Part shown: in pieces, positions 7,249-15,489 of the stretch
How positions within the stretch are numbered: position 1 is the stretch's first letter
Layout: every line of letters begins with the position of its first letter
Source: JAPKZH01 sp964537875
GTDB lineage: Bacteria; Acidobacteriota; Aminicenantia; Aminicenantales; UBA4085
DNA: 20,552 bases
Reading direction: 5' to 3'
Assembly: GCA_964537875.1 (NCBI GenBank)
Contig: CAZIDN010000064.1
Span: forward strand, 1-20,552
Notes under the pieces: generated by a model
Told to the model about the DNA's origin: nothing
The model's input: only the letters and a program-made list of their open reading frames with translations
The model's database searches: none
Program-made: the position numbers and the translations under genes

Positions 7249-8796
7249 ATGAACGATTTCGTCCAAAGCAAGCCCATCCAGAGGCGGGTTTTCCTCAAAA
7301 GAGGCCTTCAGTCGGGAGCGATCCTTGTTTCCATGCCTCTGTGGAAGAACCTTTCCGCAAAAGAGATCGAAGCCCTCGCAGGCAGTGAGAACGCGGCTTC
7401 GATCCCGGCCTCTCTCTCCCAAGAAGAGCTGCAAAAGCTGCTCAAAGCTGCCCTGAGCCGCGGCGGCGACTTCGCCGAGGTCTATTTCGAGCGCACGGTC
7501 CAGAACTCGATCGGCCTCGATGAAGATAAGATCTCTTCGGCCACGCGGGGCGTGGATATGGGCGCCGGCTTTCGCGTCGTCCAGGGGGAAAAGACAGGCT
7601 ATGCCTATTCTGACGATCTCGATCCCGGAAAGCTCAAAGAAGCGGCGGAAACGGCCGCCCTCATCGCTTCCGGCGCCGCCGGCTCGGCTCAAACGCTCAA
7701 ATCTTTTTCTCCGACATCTTACTATCTTGTCAAGGTTTCCCCTGATACCGTGGCGGCGAAGCAAAAGGCAGAGCTGCTGATCAAAGCCAATGCCGTCGCC
7801 CGTGCCTTTGACAAGCGCATCACCCAGTTCAGGGCCGGTTTCTCGGACATGACCAAGAAAATCATCGTTGCCAACTCCGAGGGTCTTTATGTGGAAGATC
7901 TGCAGACCCTCTCCGGTCTCAGCACAAACGCCCTGGCTCTCGAGGGGGGCAAGCGCGGCATGGGCTATGAGTCCAAGTCCGGAAGCTTCGGGTTTGAACA
8001 TTTTGATCCTAAACTGGCCGAGGAACTGGCCCGCAAGGCCGCCGAGATGGCGGTCCGAGTCCTTCCGGCCGAGGATGCTCCGGCCGGTGAATTCCCGATC
8101 GTCATTGCCAAGGGCTTCGGCGGGATCTTTTTCCACGAAGCCATCGGCCACAGCCTTGAGGCAGACGGTATCCGCAAGAAGACTTCTTGCTTTTGGGACA
8201 AGCTGGGCAAGCCGATTGCCTCAAAGGAGGTCACTCTTCTCGATGACGGCACTTATAAGGGCGGCTGGGGCGCGGTGAGCGTGGATGACGAAGGCTGCCC
8301 CGGCCATAAGACGGCCCTGATCGACAAGGGTATCTGCGCGGCATTCCTCCAGGATAAGCTCAACGCCCGCCTGACAAAAATGGCCGCCACGGGAAACGGC
8401 CGCCGTCAGTCGTTCCGCTTTTACCCGATTCCGCGCATGACAAACACCTATCTTCTGGCCGGCGAGTCCGCCCCCGAAGACATCACTAAGTCCGTAGCCA
8501 AAGGCCTCTATATTGCCAAGATCGGCGGCGGCAACGTGGATGAGACGACGGGCCGCTTTGTCTTCAGCGTCACCGAAGGTTACATGATCGAAGCCGGAAA
8601 AGTGACCCGCCCGCTCAAGGGCATCATGTTGATGGGCAGCGGCCAGGATGTCCTCATGAATATTTCTATGGTTGGAAACGACCTGCTCATCATCGGCGGC
8701 GGAAGCTGCGGCAAGAACGGCCAAGCCAAACCTGTCGGCTTCGGAAATCCCACGATCAAGGTGGACAAAATCACCGTGGGCGGCGGCAGAGTCTAA
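7249..8796 (+). CDS. tldD: TldD metalloprotease subunit with Tat-type leader
   Basis: TldD is the zinc-bearing subunit of the TldD/TldE (PmbA) protease, which cleaves small unfolded peptides and is known for processing microcin B17 and degrading CcdA. The zinc motif HExxxH is H296-E297-H301 (in FFHEAIGHSLEAD), and C488 in GSCGKNGQ fits the third ligand. GAGGAGG sits just upstream of the ATG. At 515 residues the protein is longer than the E. coli one (about 480) because of an N-terminal extension. It contains QRRVFLKRG followed by a hydrophobic stretch, a good match to a twin-arginine signal (residues 11-31). Export of the subunit is therefore likely, whereas E. coli TldD is cytoplasmic. The pmbA homologue follows 24 nt after the stop in the same frame, clearly as one operon. 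Confidence 0.93.
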   Translation: MNDFVQSKPIQRRVFLKRGLQSGAILVSMPLWKNLSAKEIEALAGSENAASIPASLSQEELQKLLKAALSRGGDFAEVYFERTVQNSIGLDEDKISSATRGVDMGAGFRVVQGEKTGYAYSDDLDPGKLKEAAETAALIASGAAGSAQTLKSFSPTSYYLVKVSPDTVAAKQKAELLIKANAVARAFDKRITQFRAGFSDMTKKIIVANSEGLYVEDLQTLSGLSTNALALEGGKRGMGYESKSGSFGFEHFDPKLAEELARKAAEMAVRVLPAEDAPAGEFPIVIAKGFGGIFFHEAIGHSLEADGIRKKTSCFWDKLGKPIASKEVTLLDDGTYKGGWGAVSVDDEGCPGHKTALIDKGICAAFLQDKLNARLTKMAATGNGRRQSFRFYPIPRMTNTYLLAGESAPEDITKSVAKGLYIAKIGGGNVDETTGRFVFSVTEGYMIEAGKVTRPLKGIMLMGSGQDVLMNISMVGNDLLIIGGGSCGKNGQAKPVGFGNPTIKVDKITVGGGRV

Positions 8797-8820
8797 GAGA
8801 GCAAGAGAGGGAGAACCACA

Positions 8821-10176
8821 ATATCACCGATCAATTTCAAGACTTTAGGCGAGGACATCATCGCCAAGGCTAAGAAATGGGGGGCCGACGAAGCCGAAGC
8901 AGTCCTGGAAAACGTGAAGAGCTTCAACGTCGATGTTAGGAAGGGGGAAATCGAGTCGCTCCAGAAATCCGTGTCCCAGGGACTGGGCTTGAGGGTCTTC
9001 ATCAACAAGCAGTTCGGGTTTGGCTATACATCGGACCTTTCGCCGAGTTCCGTGGACGAGACGATCAAGAAGACGATCGAGCTGGCGCGGCTGACGGAGT
9101 CCAAGCCTTGGCAGGGGCTCCTGGATTCCGGCCCACAGCCGCTCTCCAACCTGGACCTCTACGATCCGGAGTTGGCCAAGGTCCCCGACGAGAAAAAGAT
9201 TGCCACGGCGCGAGAGGTCGAAAAAATCGCCCTTTCGCTCGATAAAAGGATAACCAATTCCTACGGGGCCGGTTTTTCCGACGGCGAACGCGAAGCGGGT
9301 CTCTTCAACTCGAAGGGGATCTCTTACGTTTTGAAAACGACCCAGTGCGGCTTCAATGTCGGAGTCATCGCCGGCGAAGGCAACAATATGCAGAGCGGCG
9401 GCTGGAGCAGCTCCAAGAGGTTTTATAAGGAGCTCGATTCCATCGAGTCTGTCGCCGAAAAGGCGGTCAAGGTTACGGTCGAGCAGCTCGGGCCGAAGCC
9501 CGTGCCGACCAAAAAAGTCCCCGTCATTTTCGACCGCTATGCGGCCCCGTCCTTCTGGGCGGGGATCCTCGGCGCCCTCAACGGCGACGCCGTGTTTCGC
9601 AAGGCGACCTTCATGACAAATTCGCTCAACCAGGAAATCGCTTCGCCGATGATCACGGTCGTCGATGATCCGACGATCCCTCGTTTCGTCGCTTCATCTC
9701 CGGTGGACGGCGAAGGCAATGCCACGCGCCGGAACGTGCTCATCGACAAGGGCGTGCTGAAGATATTTCTTTACGACTCGCAGATCGCGCGCAAGGCCGG
9801 TGTCAAGGTGAACACAATGGCTGGCAGGGGAAGCTATCGGTCTCTTCCCTCGGCAAGCTTCCTAAATGTCATCGTCCAGAACGGGAAGGACAGCTTCGAT
9901 TCGCTCCTTAAAGACGTGAAGGAGGGCTTGTACGTGAAGGGATTGAGGGGCTCAGGGACGGATGCGACGACGGGGGCCTTCTCCGTCGGCTGCAACGGGT
10001 TCTGGATCGAAAACGGCGCCGTCGCATTCCCGGTCGACGGCGTGACGCTCGGCGGGACGACGCTCGAGGTTTTAAAGGGGATCGACAAGGTGGCCAACGA
10101 CCTTGATATGCGGTCGAGCATCAATAGCCCGTCTTTCCGGGTCAAGGAGATCACCGTCGGCGGCCGAAAAGGATAG
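8821..10176 (+). CDS. pmbA: PmbA/TldE homologue, probably starting at an ATA codon
   Basis: Partner subunit of TldD. It has the same fold but, as expected, no HExxxH (the site reads FWAGILGALNGDAVF). Conserved C-terminal features are present: GLYVKGLRGSGTDATTGAFSVGCNGFWIENG and DLDMRSSINSPSFRVKEITVGG. The first standard start in frame is GTG at 8914, but codons 8821-8913 encode a clear family N-terminus (GEDIIAKAKKWGADEAEAVL). Between the tldD stop (8794-8796) and 8914 there is no in-frame ATG, GTG or TTG. ATA at 8821 is preceded at 7 nt by a GA-rich site (GAGGGAG) and would give 451 residues, the usual family size. The start is therefore either a rare AUA codon or a base change. No signal peptide is seen, unlike its partner. 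Confidence 0.88.
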   Translation: MSPINFKTLGEDIIAKAKKWGADEAEAVLENVKSFNVDVRKGEIESLQKSVSQGLGLRVFINKQFGFGYTSDLSPSSVDETIKKTIELARLTESKPWQGLLDSGPQPLSNLDLYDPELAKVPDEKKIATAREVEKIALSLDKRITNSYGAGFSDGEREAGLFNSKGISYVLKTTQCGFNVGVIAGEGNNMQSGGWSSSKRFYKELDSIESVAEKAVKVTVEQLGPKPVPTKKVPVIFDRYAAPSFWAGILGALNGDAVFRKATFMTNSLNQEIASPMITVVDDPTIPRFVASSPVDGEGNATRRNVLIDKGVLKIFLYDSQIARKAGVKVNTMAGRGSYRSLPSASFLNVIVQNGKDSFDSLLKDVKEGLYVKGLRGSGTDATTGAFSVGCNGFWIENGAVAFPVDGVTLGGTTLEVLKGIDKVANDLDMRSSINSPSFRVKEITVGGRKG

Positions 10177-10281
10177 GCGAAAACTCCTAGGCCCGCTCTC
10201 TCAAATAGAAAGCGCCTCGGGCGAAGCCATCTCTTCGACTTATTGCCAAGAACCTAAAATTTTCAGGAAAACGGGAAACAG

Positions 10282-13200
10282 CTACCCTGTTTTGGAGAGG
10301 CGCCGGCGGGCGTCGTCGATTTCCTTGATGCCGGGGTCGGCGTCCTTCCACAGGGAGAGGAATTTCCGGTAATGCTCCGCGGCTTCGGCCTTTTTCCCCT
10401 GCTGTTCGCTTATTTTCCCGAGCCGGTAATAGGCCTTGGCATAGAGATCGCCGTAGTCCAGTCTGCCGATTCCCAGAGAAACGATTTTCTCATACTCCTG
10501 GCGAGCGCTTTTGAGGTCATCGAGTTGATAAAAGGCTGTTCCCATAGCATCGGCAAACAGAAAATGGTTTCCTGAATTCGCGGCCAATAAGGGCAATCCC
10601 AGCTTGAACAGTCCAATGGCCTTAGAATAATTCTTTTTTTCCAGCTCGATCATCCCCGTCAGATAGTGATAATACAAGAAAAGCTTCTTATCCGGCGCTG
10701 GGTCGATCGCGGTCTTCAGCCTGCCGGCGACATCCTGGGCCCGACTGATGGATTTCATCTCCAGATGCGCGAGACCCTGACCGAGCAGGATATTTCTTTG
10801 ATCCGTGAAGCTTTCGTCCGCGACCGCGCTGGCCCAGGCCTTATCCAGTTCTTGCAGGGCCGATTCCGGGTGGCCCGAAATCCGCTCCAGATCGGACAAG
10901 CCGGTCCGAATGAGTCTAACCCAGCGGGTTTGACCAAGTTTTTCCGCCATATCGATGAATATCCGCGCCTGCTTTTTCGCTTCTCCGAACCTGCCCTGGA
11001 GAGTGTACAGGGAGATGAGTCTGTTCAACCCCCAACCCCGGCCGTCCGCCTCATTTCTCTGCAGGAGCTTCTTGTATTCCCCTTCGGCCCCGCTCAGATT
11101 ATCCATATAAAGATAAATATCTCCTCTGGCCCGGATGTTCTCCCAAGCGGCCGGACTCAGGCCGGCCGCTTTGTCTAATTCGGCCAGCGCGAGATCAGGC
11201 TTTCTGAGCGCGCTGTAAGTCAGGGCCAGGCTGCGGCGGATGACGGCGCTGTCCTGGATATTCTTGAGATAGGATTCCTGGACTTCTATGGACTTGTCGT
11301 AGGCGCCGATGTTTTCATAAGTCCCGGCCAGGTTTTGATAGACGACCACATCCTCGGATCCGGCCTGAATGCAAACCCGATAACGCTCGATGGCCTTTTC
11401 TGTTTCTCCCCTTCGGCCGTAGAGGATACCAAGCAGATTGTTCCCCGAAATATCATCGGGATAAATGGCCACCATTTTTTCGAGAGCCTCAAGGGCTTTA
11501 TCGTACGTCTTTCCCGATCCCATATAATAGGTGCCCTGGATGTTCAATTTCTCCCGGTCGGTCAGCCGCTCGCTCAGCGCCATGGCCTTCTCTAGGTATT
11601 TCCGCTCCTCGGCAAAATAGACCAAATTGCCGTAAGACCAGGCCATGGCCAAGTAAGCGGAAGCGAACTCCGGGTCGATGGCGACGGCTTTCTCCATGGA
11701 TTCGATGACCTGGCGGTATTCGCCCCTCACATCGTGCTGGATTCCCTCGACGTAATATTTGTAGGCTTCGGGCGAGCTCGTGGTGACGACTCCCACGTCC
11801 TTGTCGATATCGGAGGCGATGTCCTGCGGCGAGAGCTTGAAATTCGCCTTGACCCGCCGGGTCAGCTCATCCACCATACTGAAAATGCTCGCCTCCCCTT
11901 TTCCGGCCACAGACTCCGACCCGACAAGCTCGCCCGAGCCGGCCTCCTGGAGCGTGACATTGATCCGGAATTCGTCGCCGGCCCTGGCATAGGCCCCCTG
12001 GAGAATGTGGTTGACTCTGCCTTCGGCGGCCACCTGGCTGAGGACGTCCGCGGAGTACGTCTGTCTGCTCTCTTGACCGAGCCGGCTGAGGATCTGGAAA
12101 AGCTTATCCTCGCTCAGGACCCGGATGTGTTTCGATTGGGTGAGGTCCGTGATGAGCAGGTTGGCCAGCATGGTCCTCCAGTGGTCCAGCCCGGAATCGC
12201 CCGTGTTGTTCTTGAAGTACATGATAGCGACCGAGGGTTTATCGGTGGGGACGGGAGCCGCCTTCTTTTTCGGGAACGTCTGCCAGATGATGACGGCGAC
12301 AGCCGTGAGAACGAGCAGGGCAATTACGGGAACGACCAGCTTTTTCACCCCCACGGTCAGGGTGATCTCTTTTGAGGTGAAGGCCTTTTTCTTCGGAATC
12401 ATCCTCGCCGCGGCCGGCATTCCTTCCTCTATCCGGCTCAATTCCGAGTGCAATTCCCCTGCGCTTTGATACCGCCGGCCTTTCTCCTTTTCCAGGCATT
12501 TCAAGATTGCCCGGTTAAGGTCGTCAGGAACCTGGGCATTGAATTCCTTGGGCGCCTTGGGAATTTCGCTTTTCTGCTTCACGCCCACAGTGAACGGCGT
12601 GTCGCCCTCGAAGGGAACGCGCCCGGTCAGCATCTCATAGAGAATGATCCCCAGCGAGTAGATGTCCGACCGTGCATCCACCTCCTTCCCCTCCACCTGC
12701 TCCGGGCTCATGTACTCCGGCGTCCCGATCATCACCCCGGCCGCTGTTCGGCTCTTCACCGCCATCGAACGCGCGATTCCAAAATCCATGATTCGCGCGC
12801 TCCCTGCCCGGTCGATGATGATGTTCGACGGCTTCAGATCCCTGTGGACGACCCCCTGCTTGTGCGCCTCCGCCAGTCCCTCGCAAATCTCTTTCCCGAT
12901 CGCGGTTGCCTTCCCGACTGTAAGCTGACCGGTCTGCCGGATTAGAGCCCGCAGGTCTTGGCCCGGCACGTACTCCATCGTAATGAAGTGCGCTCCCTTC
13001 TCCTCCATGAGCTCGTACATCCGTCCGACGTGGGGATGACTGATCTTGCGGGCCAGCTTGAGCTCCGTGTGGAAGCGCTCGAGGGTGGAGCGGTCGGCGG
13101 CGATCTCCGGACGGACGAGCTTCAGGGCGACCTCTTCGTTTAGCTTCTTATCCAAAGCGCGGTAGACCCGGCCCATTCCGCCATGGCCCAGCTCTTCGAT

Positions 13201-13389
13201 GATTTGATAACGTCCGGCAAAGAGGCTGCCCGTGGTGAGTTCCTCGCGCGGCGTTTCCAGGGTTTCGGTGACTAGGGAAGGGGATGGTTGAGAAGGCGAG
13301 CTCGGCTTAGAAGTCGGCAGCGATGTGGCGCACTCCTTGCAGAACTTCGAATCCGAAGGATTATCCGTTTGGCAGGAGGGACATTTCAT
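10282..13389 (-). CDS. Membrane Ser/Thr protein kinase: zinc ribbon, kinase, TM, TolB/FlgO-like domain, TPRs
   Basis: A 1035-residue Hanks-type kinase. The start at 13389 follows AAAGAGG and sits behind a promoter. Residues 1-22 form a CPSC...CKEC zinc ribbon, then a Pro/Ser linker. The kinase domain (about 60-325) is complete: GHGGMGRV loop, K90, HRDLKPSN (D184), DFG (202-204), SPEQ and SDIYSLG. The transmembrane helix is near 350-369. Residues about 384-520 (KPSVAIMYFKNNTGDSGLD) resemble the TolB/FlgO-like domain often placed in front of TPRs. Residues about 540-1030 are a long run of TPR-like helices ending in RRLSKTG. The layout suggests a cytoplasmic kinase reporting on signals or partners bound outside the membrane by the TPR part. 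The oxidoreductase gene lies upstream on the same strand, 123 bp away. Confidence 0.92.
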   Translation of the reverse strand: MKCPSCQTDNPSDSKFCKECATSLPTSKPSSPSQPSPSLVTETLETPREELTTGSLFAGRYQIIEELGHGGMGRVYRALDKKLNEEVALKLVRPEIAADRSTLERFHTELKLARKISHPHVGRMYELMEEKGAHFITMEYVPGQDLRALIRQTGQLTVGKATAIGKEICEGLAEAHKQGVVHRDLKPSNIIIDRAGSARIMDFGIARSMAVKSRTAAGVMIGTPEYMSPEQVEGKEVDARSDIYSLGIILYEMLTGRVPFEGDTPFTVGVKQKSEIPKAPKEFNAQVPDDLNRAILKCLEKEKGRRYQSAGELHSELSRIEEGMPAAARMIPKKKAFTSKEITLTVGVKKLVVPVIALLVLTAVAVIIWQTFPKKKAAPVPTDKPSVAIMYFKNNTGDSGLDHWRTMLANLLITDLTQSKHIRVLSEDKLFQILSRLGQESRQTYSADVLSQVAAEGRVNHILQGAYARAGDEFRINVTLQEAGSGELVGSESVAGKGEASIFSMVDELTRRVKANFKLSPQDIASDIDKDVGVVTTSSPEAYKYYVEGIQHDVRGEYRQVIESMEKAVAIDPEFASAYLAMAWSYGNLVYFAEERKYLEKAMALSERLTDREKLNIQGTYYMGSGKTYDKALEALEKMVAIYPDDISGNNLLGILYGRRGETEKAIERYRVCIQAGSEDVVVYQNLAGTYENIGAYDKSIEVQESYLKNIQDSAVIRRSLALTYSALRKPDLALAELDKAAGLSPAAWENIRARGDIYLYMDNLSGAEGEYKKLLQRNEADGRGWGLNRLISLYTLQGRFGEAKKQARIFIDMAEKLGQTRWVRLIRTGLSDLERISGHPESALQELDKAWASAVADESFTDQRNILLGQGLAHLEMKSISRAQDVAGRLKTAIDPAPDKKLFLYYHYLTGMIELEKKNYSKAIGLFKLGLPLLAANSGNHFLFADAMGTAFYQLDDLKSARQEYEKIVSLGIGRLDYGDLYAKAYYRLGKISEQQGKKAEAAEHYRKFLSLWKDADPGIKEIDDARRRLSKTG

Positions 13390-13423
13390 GGACGCCTCTT
13401 TCGCTTTTCCCTTGTTCGCCCAG

Positions 13424-13452
13424 AGCATAACAAAGAAGGCAGCCAGGGTCAA
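13424..13452 (-). promoter_or_regulatory. Promoter of the Ser/Thr kinase gene
   Basis: On the minus strand TTGACC (13452-13447) and TATGCT (13429-13424) are 17 nt apart, and the -10 box is preceded by TGT, an extended -10 element. The transcript would begin near 13417, about 28 nt before the kinase ATG at 13389. The kinase can therefore be expressed apart from the upstream oxidoreductase gene. Confidence 0.5.
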
Positions 13453-13512
13453 CAATCATCCTCTGCATGCTGCTACCTGCATTAAGGCTAGAGAAACTGG
13501 CATAGATTGTCG

Positions 13513-15144
13513 CTAGGCCCACTCTTTCATAATGGCGGCAAAGCACTCCAGGCCGCTGGGGATAACTGCTCCGTATCCATGGCCGGGGCTCGTCCAGGCG
13601 CCCGACAGAAAAAGGTTCTTGATGGGCGTCTTATGGGGGAGGCGCGAAGGCCCGGAGTTGTCCAGGGTCTGATCCCAGCCGTATATCGCGCCGCGGTAGT
13701 TTCGCGTGTATCTCCAATTAGTCAAGGGTGTCCCAATCTCTTTGACCTCGATGGCCTCTCGAAGCCCCGGCAGCAGCGCCTTCTCCGCTTTCTCGATCAG
13801 GATGTCGGCCATCCGCTCTTTCTCTTTCTTGTATTCGGCTTTGTTCCCTTTCCTGTAATCCTCTTCGTATTGTTGCCAATGGTCATATCCCTGCAAGACC
13901 AGGAGGTTGAGCGTGTTTTTTCCTTTTGGAGAGTAGCCTTCATAGATATTGTCGTAAACGGTTAGGCCGACGCCGCCGTTCTCCACATTGGCCGCCAGCG
14001 AATGAGCATAGCCCGCCTCCGGATCATAACCCGGCTCGTAAAAAACCTCCGAATCTTTGATGCCGACGCTTTTCACCAGGTCTTTTTTCAAGCCCAGAAA
14101 AATTTGAAAGGAAGAGAGGCTGATGGAATATTTTTCCAGGCGCGCGAGATAGTCCTTAAGGGCCGTTCGATCTTCCACCAGAGAATAGAAGGTATCGTGG
14201 GCATTGGCATTGGAGACGATTACCCGGCCGGTGATTTTTCGGCCCTTGCCGGTCACGACTCCATAGGCCGCACCGTCTTTCACTAGTATTTTTTCAACGG
14301 GCGTTGAGAGCTCGACTTGGCCGCCTTTGGCTTTGATGATCTTCACGAAAGCCTGGCTTATCGCCTGGCTTCTGCCTTTGGGATAGTAGCCGCCCTCGGA
14401 AAGATATCCCATCAGGGGGAGAGCATAATAGAAACAGGAAAGCTTGGAAGGTGGCAGGCCGAAATATCCCCAAAGAGCTGAGATAATCCCTTTCAGTTTT
14501 GGATCCTTGATCCAGGGATCAAGAAATCCTCCCCAGGTTTTGCTATAGGTCTTGAACAGGACGGGGTATTCCTGGGGAAAACGGGACATGTCCACCTTGC
14601 CGCCGGCCTCTGAATATTTTCTGATGTCCCGGCCCAGTCCCTTGATGTCCTCGAAAAGCCCGGTAATGCCTTCCTTTTCCGCGGGGAAGTGCTTGATCAA
14701 GAGATCGACATAAGCTTGAATATTTCTCTGCGGGACGCGGATATCGTAATCCGGAAAGATGGCCCTGTAGAGGTGAGGATGCGGCACAAATTCGACCTCT
14801 GTGATTTCGGGAAAGCCGTCGATGAGGTTTCGGACGCCCTGCCGCTCGCCGACCGTCGTGGAATGGAGGGAGGCGTCAAAGGTGAATCCTCCGGGACGAT
14901 TGAAGGTCGAAGCGTAGCCTCCCGGCTGACTGTGCTGCTCCAGGACGATTGGTTTGTATCCTTGCCTGGCAAACGCCGCGGCGCAGCTCAGGCCGCCAAG
15001 GCCAGAACCGATGACGATGGCGTCGAAATCTCGGTCATCGGGGCGGGGTTGCTTGGCTTGGGGAAAAGAATTCCAATCCAGATGGAGCAAAGGGAGGGCG
15101 GCCAAGGCGGTTTTCAGAAAATCTCTCCGGTCCATTTCTTTCAT
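13513..15144 (-). CDS. Tat-leader FAD oxidoreductase of the phytoene desaturase/RetSat type
   Basis: An FAD-dependent oxidoreductase related to carotenoid desaturases/isomerases and retinol saturase, enzymes acting on lipid-like polyenes; the substrate is unknown. The Rossmann motif is VIGSGLGGLSCAAAF (GxGxxG at residues 46-51, E69 ends the second strand) and the family signature QPGGYASTF follows. The C-terminal FAD site reads LFLSGAWTSPGHGYGAVIPSGL. The N-terminus has MDRRDFLKTALAALPLL, a twin-arginine signal, so the folded flavoprotein is probably exported. The start at 15144 has AAGGAGG 10 nt upstream; an internal ATG three codons later lies too far from it. At 543 residues it is normal for the family plus a leader. 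It is transcribed in the same direction as the kinase and divergently from the phosphofructokinase. Confidence 0.9.
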   Translation of the reverse strand: MKEMDRRDFLKTALAALPLLHLDWNSFPQAKQPRPDDRDFDAIVIGSGLGGLSCAAAFARQGYKPIVLEQHSQPGGYASTFNRPGGFTFDASLHSTTVGERQGVRNLIDGFPEITEVEFVPHPHLYRAIFPDYDIRVPQRNIQAYVDLLIKHFPAEKEGITGLFEDIKGLGRDIRKYSEAGGKVDMSRFPQEYPVLFKTYSKTWGGFLDPWIKDPKLKGIISALWGYFGLPPSKLSCFYYALPLMGYLSEGGYYPKGRSQAISQAFVKIIKAKGGQVELSTPVEKILVKDGAAYGVVTGKGRKITGRVIVSNANAHDTFYSLVEDRTALKDYLARLEKYSISLSSFQIFLGLKKDLVKSVGIKDSEVFYEPGYDPEAGYAHSLAANVENGGVGLTVYDNIYEGYSPKGKNTLNLLVLQGYDHWQQYEEDYRKGNKAEYKKEKERMADILIEKAEKALLPGLREAIEVKEIGTPLTNWRYTRNYRGAIYGWDQTLDNSGPSRLPHKTPIKNLFLSGAWTSPGHGYGAVIPSGLECFAAIMKEWA

Positions 15145-15175
15145 GTTGAAATATCCTCCTTGTTACGAGCCCTAA

Positions 15176-15205
15176 ATTTTATCGATAGACAGGGCTTTAA
15201 ATCAA
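15176..15205 (-). promoter_or_regulatory. Possible promoter of the FAD oxidoreductase gene
   Basis: Minus strand: TTGATT (15205-15200), an 18-nt spacer, then TAAAAT (15181-15176). The -35 box overlaps an arm of the small hairpin at 15192-15209, so that hairpin could be an operator. Confidence 0.4.
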
Positions 15206-15209
15206 GCCC
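15192..15209. repeat. Small inverted repeat GGGCTT/AAGCCC
   Basis: GGGCTT (15192-15197) and AAGCCC (15204-15209) pair across a 6-nt loop. On the plus strand a T-rich stretch (GATTATTTT) follows. It may be a weak terminator for plus-strand reading or an operator overlapping the divergent promoter. Confidence 0.35.
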
Positions 15210-15220
15210 GATTATTTTGA

Positions 15221-15245
15221 GGGCGGCGGGAATACCCGCCCGCCC
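15221..15245. repeat. GC-rich inverted repeat with one bulge
   Basis: GGGCGGCGGG (15221-15230) pairs with CCCGCCCGCCC (15235-15245) around the loop AATA, with one unpaired base. This would be a very stable hairpin, but neither strand has a following U tract. Confidence 0.5.
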
Positions 15246-15325
15246 TGCCACCCCTCCAAGGAGCATCCTCCCATGAATTCATCACCAAATGCTCCATGGA
15301 AAGGAGGCAGAGAGCAAAGCGATCG

Positions 15326-15360
15326 TTGGAGGGAAACCCGGAATAAGGGTTTCCCTCCAA
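15326..15360. repeat. Perfect 14-bp inverted repeat
   Basis: TTGGAGGGAAACCC (15326-15339) and GGGTTTCCCTCCAA (15347-15360) are perfect reverse complements around a 7-nt loop (GGAATAA). There is no T tract on either side, so it is not a standard terminator. It lies 130 bp upstream of the phosphofructokinase start. It could be an operator, a REP-like element or part of a small RNA. Confidence 0.6.
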
Positions 15361-15413
15361 GAGTATCCGACAGGACCCGTCGGGAGTTTCTATCGGCGAT
15401 TTTGGATTAAGGC

Positions 15414-15440
15414 TTGCGGGAAGGCGTGACATCGTATAAA
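15414..15440 (+). promoter_or_regulatory. Possible promoter of the phosphofructokinase gene
   Basis: TATAAA (15435-15440) is a good -10 box. The best -35 candidate, TTGCGG (15414-15419), is only 15 nt away, so the pair is weak. If used, the leader is about 40 nt and includes GGAGGT at 15475-15480. Confidence 0.3.
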
Positions 15441-15489
15441 GTTTTAACGAGAGCTAGAGAGGTCCAAGACGGATGGAGGTCGTCTCAAA

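Larger units (their letters stand above)
15145..15489. other. Hairpin-rich intergenic region without a visible gene
   Basis: 345 bp between divergent starts. It holds promoters for both sides and four inverted repeats (15192-15209, 15221-15245, 15326-15360 and 15367-15383). Short open frames exist in it, but none has a convincing start, ribosome site or protein-like composition. I see no tRNA-like cloverleaf. Confidence 0.6.

Noticed and set aside
7093..8151. 352-codon minus-strand frame opposite tldD
   Set aside because: It covers the tldD zinc motif in antisense and has no recognisable motifs or ribosome site.
11734..12375. 213-codon plus-strand frame inside the kinase gene
   Set aside because: The kinase frame on the other strand is continuous over 1035 codons with intact domains; this is its shadow.
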